Source of the DNA: Bacillus altitudinis 41KF2b
Lineage (GTDB): Bacteria > Bacillota > Bacilli > Bacillales > Bacillaceae
DNA length: 64,000 nucleotides
Direction: 5' to 3'
Assembly (NCBI RefSeq): GCF_000691145.1
Contig: NZ_ASJC01000002.1
Coordinates: forward strand, 372,001 to 436,000
In this document: positions 35,484 to 43,567 of the stretch, in pieces
Numbering within the stretch: position 1 is the first letter of the stretch
Layout of the letters: every line of letters starts with the position of its first letter
The notes under the pieces: generated by a model
Seen by the model: the letters and a program-made list of their open reading frames with translations, nothing else
Told to the model about the DNA's origin: nothing
The model's database searches: none
Made by a program: the position numbers and the translations under genes

Positions 35484-36930
35484 ATTTTTTGAGATATAGT
35501 GCTTTTAGTGCAGTTTGTAGCTGAAGATCATTCTTTTCATAAGATTTCACTTCATCTACCATCTTGTTCATCATTTTCGCTGTCTTTAAATCAATCACAC
35601 CTGATTTTTCGAGATTGTATGTGCTTTGAAATGCGAGTACAGCCTTTTTCGTTTCTTCGTCAAAATATCCATCTACTCTGCCAGGGTCAAATGATAACCC
35701 TTTTAACAATGTCTGTGCTTGTCTGACTTCTTCATTGTTCATATCAAGCTGAAGCGGTTCTTTCAGCTGGAGCGGGCCAACGGTGAAGTAATCTGGTTGA
35801 TGAATCGCAATGGTCGGCACAACGCCTTTTTTGTGAATCCAATTCCCTTTCGGTGTCAGCCACTTATACAGCGTTAATTTAATGTTACTTCCATCTCCCA
35901 TTGGTACCGCCTGCTGCACAGTCCCTTTACCAAAGGAAACGTCACCTACCACTTCATACTTCCCTGCTTCTTTCATGGCACCAGCCAGAATTTCAGAAGC
36001 AGATGCACTTCCTTTATCAATTAAGACATTGATTGGGTATGGTTTTTGTTCTTTTCGTTTTGAAAAATATCGTTTTCGATCGCCATTCCGTTCTGCAATT
36101 TGAATATATGGCTGATCCTTTGTGATAAAATGTTTTAAAATGTCTTCCACACTTTGTAGATAGCCGCCAGGATTTCCTCTCACGTCCAGCACAAGGCCTT
36201 CCATGCCCTTTTTCTCGAGCTTATTCAAGCTTGCCGTGAAATCCTTCGCCGTATCTTCAGAGAAGCTAGAGATCGCAATATAGCCTGTTTTATGACCATT
36301 GACCTCTTTCATTGAAGCCGTTACGGTTTCAAGCGGGATTTCTTCTCGTTTGATATGGAATGTTAGCTCTTTTTCAATTCCATTTCGTCTGATTTTCAAG
36401 GCGACAGACGTTCCTTTTTTTCCTCTTATTTTCAGTACAGCATCGTTTAGGCTTTTTTCTTTCATCGACTCACCGTCAATGCTGATGATTTCATCTTTCG
36501 GTTTCAGACCCGCCTTTGCCGCAGGGGATTTTTTAAAGGCAGAGACAATGATAATCTTTCCTTCATCCATTCCAACTTCTGCCCCAATTCCTTCAAATGA
36601 GGAATCAAGTGAATCCGAAAATTGCTTTGCGGTTTGCTTGTCCATGTATACTGAATACGGATCATTTAAGGTTGAAAGCATTCCTTGAATGGCACCTTCA
36701 AGCAGCTTTTGACGATCCACTTCCTCTACATATTCATTCGAAATGAGGTCATAGGCTTTCTCAATTTTCTCCATTCCGTTTTCCTTCGCTCGATCACTTG
36801 ATTGAGCTTGTCCAGCCACTGCAGCAGCCGCTTTCGGTGACTCCGCTTGAGTCGCCTCTTTATGCGTCATAACCCCTACACTGATGATGAGAATGACACT
36901 TGCCATGATGGATGCGATTTGTTTTTTCAT
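35482..36930 (-). CDS. ctpB: Carboxy-terminal processing protease CtpB
   Basis: Exported S41 serine protease of 482 residues. Signal anchor about 7-25, PDZ domain about 95-170, protease core with catalytic Ser in GSASASEILAG (about 307) and Lys in FGKGTVQQ (about 334), and a C-terminal peptidoglycan-binding domain about 385-455 (GYFDEETKKAVLAFQSTYNL). In B. subtilis CtpB cleaves SpoIVFA to trigger pro-sigma-K processing during sporulation. ATG at 36930 after GAAGGAGG. Confidence 0.93.
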   Translation of the reverse strand: MKKQIASIMASVILIISVGVMTHKEATQAESPKAAAAVAGQAQSSDRAKENGMEKIEKAYDLISNEYVEEVDRQKLLEGAIQGMLSTLNDPYSVYMDKQTAKQFSDSLDSSFEGIGAEVGMDEGKIIIVSAFKKSPAAKAGLKPKDEIISIDGESMKEKSLNDAVLKIRGKKGTSVALKIRRNGIEKELTFHIKREEIPLETVTASMKEVNGHKTGYIAISSFSEDTAKDFTASLNKLEKKGMEGLVLDVRGNPGGYLQSVEDILKHFITKDQPYIQIAERNGDRKRYFSKRKEQKPYPINVLIDKGSASASEILAGAMKEAGKYEVVGDVSFGKGTVQQAVPMGDGSNIKLTLYKWLTPKGNWIHKKGVVPTIAIHQPDYFTVGPLQLKEPLQLDMNNEEVRQAQTLLKGLSFDPGRVDGYFDEETKKAVLAFQSTYNLEKSGVIDLKTAKMMNKMVDEVKSYEKNDLQLQTALKALYLKK

Positions 36931-37021
36931 ATTTGGCCTCCTTCTTCAACTCTTCCTGATGACCTGAGTTATTATATGCCAGAAGAAGGGATTTCATGTA
37001 AAGACATTCTCCTAAGGAGGC

Positions 37022-37050
37022 TTGACTAATCATTTCATTAGGTGTAATTT
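37022..37050 (+). promoter_or_regulatory. Promoter of the TauE-type exporter
   Basis: TTGACT (37022-37027), 17-base spacer, TAATTT (37045-37050), 34 bases before the ATG. Confidence 0.55.
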
Positions 37051-37083
37051 TTATTTTGTTACGATCGAGAAGGAGTCTTCGCT

Positions 37084-37824
37084 ATGTATATTATATTGAC
37101 GATGCTTTTATTAGGAATTTTACTAGGGTTTGTAGGAGCTGGCGGGGCTGGTTTTGTCATCGCATTGCTGACGTTAATCTTTGATGTACCAATCCATACT
37201 GCACTTGGAACATCTTTAGCTGCTATGGCATTTACGACTTTATCTGGTGCATACAGCCACTACCGGGAAGGAAATATTCAGCTCAAATCAGGTTTGATTG
37301 TCGGTGCACTAGCATGTATTGCTTCATTTGCCGGAGCAAAAGTGGCTCCTTTTATTCCAGAGGATAGCCTGCACTATTTAACAGCTGGTATGCTCTTTTT
37401 ATCTGCTGTTTTTATGATGATCAAATTGTTTGTCCTAAAAGAAGATGCTGAACAGCAGCCGCTTTCTTCACGCCAATTGCTGATCAGGGGCATTATATTA
37501 GGCCTTGTATCAGGGATGCTTTCAGGGATGTTCGGTATCGGATCAGCACCATTTATTCAAGTGGGGCTTTTGATTTTGCTGAAGCTGTCTATTAGACAAG
37601 CTGTTGGCACAACGATGCTAGTGATTATTCCAATCTCTATTGGCGGTGGAATTGGTTATATTTCAGAAGGCTATGTTGACTTTATCCTGCTCGTTCAGAT
37701 CTTAATCGGTACCGTATTAGGAGCTTTTATTGGGGCAAAATTTACACGCCTTGCGCCGAAACCTCTCTTAAAATCCGCTGTGCTTTTAACACCTATTATT
37801 GCCGGATTACTGCTGTTATTTTAA
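37084..37824 (+). CDS. TauE/SafE-family anion exporter
   Basis: 246-residue membrane protein with about eight helices and the family's two repeated halves, each with a glycine-rich start: LLGFVGAGGAGFVIALLTLIF and SGMLSGMFGIGSAPFIQVGLLILL. Family members export sulfite, sulfonates or related anions; the substrate here is unknown. GAGAAGGAGT precedes the ATG. It is a single-gene unit with its own promoter and terminator, divergent from ctpB. Confidence 0.87.
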   Translation: MYIILTMLLLGILLGFVGAGGAGFVIALLTLIFDVPIHTALGTSLAAMAFTTLSGAYSHYREGNIQLKSGLIVGALACIASFAGAKVAPFIPEDSLHYLTAGMLFLSAVFMMIKLFVLKEDAEQQPLSSRQLLIRGIILGLVSGMLSGMFGIGSAPFIQVGLLILLKLSIRQAVGTTMLVIIPISIGGGIGYISEGYVDFILLVQILIGTVLGAFIGAKFTRLAPKPLLKSAVLLTPIIAGLLLLF

Positions 37825-37837
37825 TTTCATCTACATG

Positions 37838-37872
37838 AAAAAAGCCGATAACATGCTGTTATCGGCTTTTTG
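37838..37872. terminator. Bidirectional terminator between exporter and M23 gene
   Basis: AAAAAAGCCGATAAC, loop ATGCT, GTTATCGGCTTTTT. Confidence 0.9.
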
Positions 37873-39135
37873 TTAGCGGATATATTGCGCTGGATTGACT
37901 GCATTTGATTTCGCGCCATTCCATAATCCTTTATGAATTTCAAAATGAAGATGCTGGCCATAAGACTGACCTGTGTTGCCCATATATCCAAGGAATTGAC
38001 CTTGCTCGACTCTTTGACCTGTTGACACACTTCTTGTTGAAAGATGAGCGTATACCGTTTGATACGTTTGGCCATTGATGTTATGTGTAATGAACACCAC
38101 GTTCCCATAACTCGACGAGTAGCTTGAGTTCGTGACTGTTCCAGATGCGGCTGCAACGACAGATACAGTGCCTTTTGCAGCGATATCTAATCCGTAATGC
38201 TGTCCGCCAGAACGTCCGCCAAAGCCTGATGAGAAACGGCCTGCAGCTGGTTTAATGAAACCTGAGCTACTTGCTGGTGTATCTGACACTTGATCAGATC
38301 CTCCACTTGGTGCAGGTGCACTTTTTTCAGCAGCTGCTTGTTCTGCTTTCTTCGCTTCTTCTTTTTGACGACGTGCTTCTTCAGACTTTACCGCCGCTTT
38401 CTGATTCGCTAAAATTTCTTGTTCATTTTCAAGCTTTCCTAGTTCATCATGTGCATGTTCTTTTTCTTCCGTTACATGACCAAGGACTTTTCCTTTTTCT
38501 TTTTGCTGTTTAGATAGGTCCTTTTTCAACGTTTCAAGCTCTTTCAAAGATGTTTCAAGTCCACTTAGCTGTTTATTTAGCTCTGCTTCTTTTTGCTCTA
38601 CTAGCTCCAAATCATTTTCGTGTTCTGTAATCATGTCTTTATCTGCTTCGACGATGGTTGTAACAGCTCCCACACGACTGACAAAATCACTAAAGCTACG
38701 AGCACCTAGCAGCACATCTAAATAGTTGATTGTACCGCCACTTTTTTGCATAGAACGAATTCGATCTTTGAAAATCGCTTTTCTCTTTTCAATTCGCTCG
38801 TTGATGACTTCAATCTCTTTTTTTAGTTTTTTGATCTCTTGTTTCGTCTGTTTGACCTCTTTTTCTTTTTCAGCGACTTTTTCAGTTGCGGCACTTACTT
38901 TTTGGTCAATTTTTTCAATTTCTTGCTTTAGCTTTGATTCTTTCTTTTCAAGCTTTGCCAGTTCTGATTTCTTTTTCTTCAAGGTTGATTCAGTCTTCGA
39001 TGTTTTCTCTTCAATTTGTTGACGTTTTTGATCTAGGTCTTCGTATGCGAATGCACGATTTTCGTTCCCTGGAATGTATAGCCACGTTGTTCCAATAAAC
39101 GCTGCCATTCCAGCCATCATCAGCTTTCTTTTCAA
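37873..39135 (-). CDS. Secreted M23 peptidoglycan hydrolase with CwlO-like coiled coil
   Basis: 420-residue exported protein. Signal peptide about 1-32 (RAFA-YE). A long coiled coil about 35-270 resembles the N-terminal domain of CwlO, including IEKRKAIFKDRIRSMQKSGGTINYLDVLLGARSF-type segments (RSMQKSGG, YLDVLLGARSFSDFVSR). An Ala/Ser/Pro linker follows, then a LytM/M23 domain about 300-420 with zinc ligands in QHYGLDIA and HLHFEIH. TTG start at 39135 after GGAGGGG. It sits about 115 bases downstream of ftsX; FtsEX activates coiled-coil hydrolases (PcsB, EnvC, CwlO), so it is a likely partner. Confidence 0.9.
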   Translation of the reverse strand: MKRKLMMAGMAAFIGTTWLYIPGNENRAFAYEDLDQKRQQIEEKTSKTESTLKKKKSELAKLEKKESKLKQEIEKIDQKVSAATEKVAEKEKEVKQTKQEIKKLKKEIEVINERIEKRKAIFKDRIRSMQKSGGTINYLDVLLGARSFSDFVSRVGAVTTIVEADKDMITEHENDLELVEQKEAELNKQLSGLETSLKELETLKKDLSKQQKEKGKVLGHVTEEKEHAHDELGKLENEQEILANQKAAVKSEEARRQKEEAKKAEQAAAEKSAPAPSGGSDQVSDTPASSSGFIKPAAGRFSSGFGGRSGGQHYGLDIAAKGTVSVVAAASGTVTNSSYSSSYGNVVFITHNINGQTYQTVYAHLSTRSVSTGQRVEQGQFLGYMGNTGQSYGQHLHFEIHKGLWNGAKSNAVNPAQYIR

Positions 39136-39249
39136 AACGATATTCCCCTCCCATGACAACTGCCTGCATGAAGAGTCGACCGGATGAATTGGATCAACCG
39201 GTCACATCTTCTATAGAATCTTCGAGTGCTGCCATCAATATAAATAGAT

Positions 39250-40140
39250 TTATACTTTCAAGAATTTACGGATGGACGTTAAACTTCCCCACACACCGAT
39301 AATGGCACCGATCAATAGAAGGACCAGTGATACTTGATAGACAAACGGATTGTATGGAAGCATTGAAATAAATGAACCTTGTACCCTTGGCGCCACCCAG
39401 CCGACAGCATATTGATACGTGCCAAGCAATACAGCGATTGGTATAATCGAGCCAAATACACCAAGTAGTAATCCTTCGATGAAGAACGGCCAGCGGATAA
39501 ACCAGTTCGTTGCACCTACTAGTTTCATAATCTCAATTTCTTTACGTCTAGCAAAAATCGTAATTTTGATCGTATTGGAAATCAAGAACATCGCTGTAAA
39601 TAAAAGCCCAATAATAAGTGCGATGCCGACATTACGCGCCACTCCGACAACATTAAAGAGTCGGCTGACCTCTTCTTTTCCATAAGTGACTTTATACGTC
39701 CCTTTTAGGTTTTCCAATTTCTTCGCTACTTTTGGTGTATCGTGGGGATCTGTTGTTTTTACAATAAACGCATCATTCAATGGATTTTCTTGATCAACCA
39801 ATCCCATAGATTGTCCATTTTCACCAAAGCTTTTAATCAGTGCTTTTAGTTCATCATCCTTGGATGAGTATTTCACATCACTGATTTCAGGAATCTTCTC
39901 AATTTCTGCTTTTAATTCATCCTGCTGCTTTTGATTCGCAGTTAAATCGATGAGAACTTTTACTTCTACTTCTTTCTCAGCGTTCGATGCCATGTTATTC
40001 AAGTTGAGCATAATGACAAGAAAAACCCCAACTAAAATCAATGTGACAGTGACCGCACTAATTGATGCAAATGTCATCCACGTGTTTCTTCCAAGTGAAC
40101 GGAAGCTCTCACGTAAATGCCGCGAGAGAGTTTTAATCAT
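39250..40140 (-). CDS. ftsX: Cell-division ABC transporter permease FtsX
   Basis: 296-residue membrane subunit of FtsEX, which transmits ATP-driven changes to extracellular wall hydrolases. It starts MIKTLSRHLRESFRSLGRNTWMTFASI; helix 1 is about 22-45, an extracellular domain to about 165, then three helices with ISNTIKITIFARRKEIEIMKLVGATNWFIRWPF in part. ATG at 40140 follows GAGGGGAGT and gives the B. subtilis length; it overlaps the ftsE stop by eight bases. Confidence 0.95.
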   Translation of the reverse strand: MIKTLSRHLRESFRSLGRNTWMTFASISAVTVTLILVGVFLVIMLNLNNMASNAEKEVEVKVLIDLTANQKQQDELKAEIEKIPEISDVKYSSKDDELKALIKSFGENGQSMGLVDQENPLNDAFIVKTTDPHDTPKVAKKLENLKGTYKVTYGKEEVSRLFNVVGVARNVGIALIIGLLFTAMFLISNTIKITIFARRKEIEIMKLVGATNWFIRWPFFIEGLLLGVFGSIIPIAVLLGTYQYAVGWVAPRVQGSFISMLPYNPFVYQVSLVLLLIGAIIGVWGSLTSIRKFLKV

Positions 40141-40819
40141 AAATTCCGTACTCCCCTCTTGCTTCGTCACGCACAATCATTCCATCTTCGATTGCGATGA
40201 CGCGTTTCTTCATGCTGTTTACAATCTCTTTGTTGTGTGTCGCCATGACGACTGTTGTTCCGCGGTTATTAATCTCTTCGAGTGTCTTCATGATTTCCCA
40301 TGAAGTATCTGGATCAAGGTTTCCTGTCGGTTCGTCTGCAATGACAACCTCAGGATGATTGACGATCGAACGAGCGATCGATACACGCTGCTGTTCACCG
40401 CCGGAAAGCTGATCTGGAAATTGACGAGCTTTGTGCTTTAATTGCACCAAATCAAGTACCTCAAGCACTTTTTTCTTAATAATACTTGGCTGTTCACCAA
40501 TGACTTCAAGAGCAAATGCCACGTTCTCAAAGACCGTGAGACTTGGAAGTAGTTTGAAATCTTGGAATACTACGCCAATTTCTCTTCTCACGTAAGGAAT
40601 TTCTTTTTCCTTCATCGAGCCTAAATCTTTGTTATTAATTAAGATTTTCCCTTTTGTTGGCTTCTCTTCACGATACATCATTTTAATGAACGTGGATTTA
40701 CCAGCGCCACTGGGACCAACAACATACACGAACTCTCCCGGATGGATAGAGACATTGATTCCATTGATCGCCTTTACACCATTAGGATAGATCTTATAGA
40801 CTTCCTTCATTTCAATCAT
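40133..40819 (-). CDS. ftsE: Cell-division ATPase FtsE
   Basis: 228-residue ABC ATPase partner of FtsX. Walker A GPSGAGKST, Q-loop VFQDFKLL, signature LSGGEQQR, Walker B VVIADEPTGNLD and the H-loop ATHNKEIV are all present. ATG at 40819 follows TTAGGTGAT; a longer open frame to 40864 lacks a ribosome site. Confidence 0.96.
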   Translation of the reverse strand: MIEMKEVYKIYPNGVKAINGINVSIHPGEFVYVVGPSGAGKSTFIKMMYREEKPTKGKILINNKDLGSMKEKEIPYVRREIGVVFQDFKLLPSLTVFENVAFALEVIGEQPSIIKKKVLEVLDLVQLKHKARQFPDQLSGGEQQRVSIARSIVNHPEVVIADEPTGNLDPDTSWEIMKTLEEINNRGTTVVMATHNKEIVNSMKKRVIAIEDGMIVRDEARGEYGIYD

Positions 40820-41173
40820 GTAATCACCTAATCTTTTCTTATTCGCTGTCAAACAGCTTATCATGATGTTCTGACACTTCTCGTCAAAAAACGTTATGTA
40901 TGGTCACGCACATACCCTTCGATACGCACAAGCAATTTATGTCCTTTTCATCCAAAAAGATGAAAAAATTGAATCGTCTAAATTTCAACAACTCCAATTA
41001 TACGTCATGAATCGACGCAATGGTATTACATTTATATTTCAAAACTTATAAATAAAAGGTAAATAGAGCAACCAAAACCGAAAAACATGTCTTTTTACCC
41101 TTATTTTTTAAATAAAATTTAATATAATACGTTTTCATACTGTCCAAAAGTCTTTTTCTACAAATAGAAAATA
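40820..41173. other. Spacer upstream of ftsE
   Basis: About 350 AT-rich bases between cccB and ftsE with no supported ORF. It should hold the ftsEX promoter; no convincing hexamer pair was picked out by eye. Confidence 0.5.
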
Positions 41174-41204
41174 AAAAAAACCTTGTCGATTAGACAAAGG
41201 TTTT
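41174..41204 (-). terminator. Terminator of cccB
   Basis: Minus strand AAAACCTTTGTC, loop TAAT, GACAAGGTTTT with a bulge, then eight T. Confidence 0.85.
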
Positions 41205-41532
41205 ATTTTTTCTCTGCAAGCCATTTGGCAACTTCTTTTGCTTGTTTTTCATCTACCATTCCGCTTGGCATAGATCCTTTACCGTTCTGGGCAATATCTG
41301 CAATTTGGCTTTCATTATATTTTTTCCCGACTTCTTTCAGGCTTGGGCCGCCTCCGCCAGATAAGTCTTTTCCATGACAGCCAATACAGTTTTGCTGATA
41401 AATCTCTTCACCACTGCTCACACTTGAAGCACTTTTACTGCCTTCTTTGTCACTGCTACTTGAATTTCCTCCACAGGCCGCAAGTACAAAAAGCATAGCG
41501 ACAAAAAGAAGCGTTAATCCGCTCTTTTTCAT
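41203..41532 (-). CDS. cccB: Cytochrome c-551 lipoprotein CccB
   Basis: 109-residue membrane-anchored c-type cytochrome. Lipobox VLAACGG (Cys about residue 20), a Ser/Lys linker, then the heme site CIGCHG at about residues 49-54 and axial Met in GSMPSGMVDEKQA. It carries electrons to terminal oxidases on the outer membrane face. GGGAGGG precedes the ATG at 41532. Confidence 0.93.
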   Translation of the reverse strand: MKKSGLTLLFVAMLFVLAACGGNSSSSDKEGSKSASSVSSGEEIYQQNCIGCHGKDLSGGGGPSLKEVGKKYNESQIADIAQNGKGSMPSGMVDEKQAKEVAKWLAEKK

Positions 41533-41580
41533 GTATTTCCCTCCCCTACAATCATTTGGTCAACGTTATTATATCCTTGT

Positions 41581-42429
41581 TTACGCCCTTTTAAAACCCT
41601 CACCCAGCACCTCTTTTGCATCCATGACGATGACAAACGCTGATGCATCGATCGCTTTTACCACTTGTTTCAACTTTGTGAATTGTGACTGCCCTACAAC
41701 ACACATTAAAATAGGCCGGTCATGGTCGGTGTACCCACCTACTGCTGAAATCTTCGTTACACCACGATCAATTTGATCAAACACCGCCTGTCTGACCTCA
41801 TCCTCATGGCCCGTAATAATCATAGCCATCTTCGAGTGACTAAAGCCAGCCTGTACGACATCAATCGTCTTGCTAGAAATGAACACTCCGATCACAGCGT
41901 ACAGTCCTTCTTCAATCCCAAAAACAGTCATGGCCGCCAAAACAATCAAACCGTCCATCATTGCTAAACAAGTACCTAACGTCAGCCCTGTATATTTATT
42001 GATGATTTTGGCCGCAAGTGCCGTTCCTCCCGTTGAACCATTGCCGAGGAAAACGAGCCCAATCCCGATCCCAATCACTACACCGCCAAATATTGCGGCG
42101 AGCAGTGCTTCATGGGTGACAGGAGCAATGTGTCTTGTTAAGAACACCATTAAAGGTAAAAAGACAGAACCAACGAGCGTTTTTACCCCAAATGTTCCAC
42201 CTAATAAATAAAAGCCTGCGATAAAGAGCGGAATATTGAGACCCCATTGTACATATGCAGCTTCAAAACCGAATGATTGCATAATGGTACTGATTCCACT
42301 CACACCGCCAGCAGCAATCTGATTTGGTAATAATAACGTATTAAAGCCAACCGCTACGATAGCTGATCCTATTAAAATGAGTAAATAATTTTTCACTTCA
42401 ATCCAAAATTGAGAATGTTCCTGCTTCAT
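41581..42429 (-). CDS. yvjA: YitT-family membrane protein YvjA
   Basis: 282 residues: about six transmembrane helices in the first 170 (LLPNQIAAGGVSGISTIMQSFG; NGSTGGTALAAKIINKYTGLTLG) and a C-terminal DUF2179 cytosolic domain about 215-282 (RGVTKISAVGGYTDHDRPILMCVVGQSQF). The family (YitT/DUF161) has no settled function. Same position and orientation as B. subtilis yvjA, upstream of cccB. Confidence 0.9.
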   Translation of the reverse strand: MKQEHSQFWIEVKNYLLILIGSAIVAVGFNTLLLPNQIAAGGVSGISTIMQSFGFEAAYVQWGLNIPLFIAGFYLLGGTFGVKTLVGSVFLPLMVFLTRHIAPVTHEALLAAIFGGVVIGIGIGLVFLGNGSTGGTALAAKIINKYTGLTLGTCLAMMDGLIVLAAMTVFGIEEGLYAVIGVFISSKTIDVVQAGFSHSKMAMIITGHEDEVRQAVFDQIDRGVTKISAVGGYTDHDRPILMCVVGQSQFTKLKQVVKAIDASAFVIVMDAKEVLGEGFKRA

Positions 42430-42618
42430 TTCTTTCTTCCTCCGTTACTTCTGAATGCACACCTATTTTAAGCCCTCTCATTCGGATTGTAAATAACAGC
42501 CAAATGCAGTGCTAATGGATTAATACTTTATCACACAGCCGGATCAGCGTACTTGCCGTTTGGCAGAAGAGTAAATGATGGTATATTTAATATGTACATG
42601 AGAAAGAAGGGACATACG

Positions 42619-43353
42619 ATGAAGAAAATACTGAAGATCACCGGTATTACATTACTTGCACTCATCATCTTAGCTTTTGGTGCTTTCTATACATGGAGCC
42701 GCTTTACATATGGACCATCGGAAGCGTTAAAAAAGCAGATGAACATTGAGCAGGTCGATCATAAAAACGGGGTATATTCATTTGAAGCATCGAAAAGCGA
42801 TACTGGCATCATTCTATATCCTGGGGCAAAAGTTGAACCTCTTGCGTATGCCTATCTTGGGAATGCGCTGATGAAGAAAGGCTATTCGGTCTTTATCCCA
42901 GACATGCCATTTTCCTTCGCAATATTTAATACGAAGAAAGCAGACGATATCCTCAAAAGTCATCCGGCCATCAAGCATTGGTACATTGGCGGACATTCGC
43001 TAGGCGGAACAGCTGCCGCTATGTATGCAGAGAAAAATCAAAGCAAGCTGGACGGCCTCTTTTTCCTTGCCTCCTATCCTGCATCAGATGATTTGAAACA
43101 GGCTTCCTTGCAAGTATTATCTATTTCAGGCGAAAAAGATGGTCTCGCAACACGAGAAAAAATCAAAAAATCGAAAAAGCAGCTGCCTTCTCAAACGGTG
43201 TATCATGAGATAAAAGGTGGTAATCATGCTCAATTTGGCATGTATGGCAAACAAAAAGGGGATCAGCCTGCAGACATTCCAGTCCTCACGCAACAAAAAG
43301 ACATCGTTCAGACGATGCTGGAATGGGTAAAACCAGCAAAAAAGCTCCCGTAA
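42619..43353 (+). CDS. Membrane-anchored alpha/beta hydrolase
   Basis: 244 residues. An N-terminal signal anchor (MKKILKITGITLLALIILAFG) is followed by a hydrolase fold with oxyanion region LYPGAKVEP, nucleophile Ser127 in GGHSLGG, Asp about 174 in SGEKDGL and His about 203 in KGGNHAQFG. ATG at 42619 after AAGAAGGG. Small extracytoplasmic hydrolases of this type are common in Bacillus, substrates unknown. The last codons form the first hairpin next to repeat element B. Confidence 0.85.
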   Translation: MKKILKITGITLLALIILAFGAFYTWSRFTYGPSEALKKQMNIEQVDHKNGVYSFEASKSDTGIILYPGAKVEPLAYAYLGNALMKKGYSVFIPDMPFSFAIFNTKKADDILKSHPAIKHWYIGGHSLGGTAAAMYAEKNQSKLDGLFFLASYPASDDLKQASLQVLSISGEKDGLATREKIKKSKKQLPSQTVYHEIKGGNHAQFGMYGKQKGDQPADIPVLTQQKDIVQTMLEWVKPAKKLP

Positions 43354-43361
43354 TGGGAGCT
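43343..43361. terminator. Gene-end hairpin, first copy, left of repeat element B
   Basis: AGCTCCC, loop GTAAT, GGGAGCT; the hydrolase stop codon TAA lies in the loop. A near-identical hairpin (loop ATAAT) stands at 43540-43558. Confidence 0.75.
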
Positions 43362-43363
43362 GC

Positions 43364-43539
43364 CAGATTGTTGACAAAGGGCTAAAATGAACTTGATTTT
43401 AGCCCTTTGTCTTCTTTTCAGCGTGATAGAAAACCTTTGCAGTCTAGGAAGGACGAGCATCGGCGCGGAGCGAATTTGACATTCGTGAGCACCGAAGCGC
43501 AGGACTGACAACGAATGCGAGGGTTTGTCTACACGCTGA
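43364..43539 (+). repeat. Structured intergenic repeat element, copy B
   Basis: About 176 bases matching copy A (13378-13552) with roughly 14 differences by eye and no evident gap. It has the same hairpin (GACAAAGGGCTAAAA with TTTTAGCCCTTTGTC), the same long inverted repeat ending ACACGCTGAA, and the same inner tandem units. The differences gather in the inner GAGCA-CGG units. Same orientation as copy A and again between convergent genes. Confidence 0.85.
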
Positions 43540-43562
43540 AGCTCCCATAATGGGAGCTTTTC
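43540..43562. terminator. Gene-end hairpin, second copy, at the end of pepF
   Basis: AGCTCCC, loop ATAAT, GGGAGCT followed by four T; about 197 bases from the first copy. Confidence 0.8.
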
Positions 43563-43567
43563 ATTTT

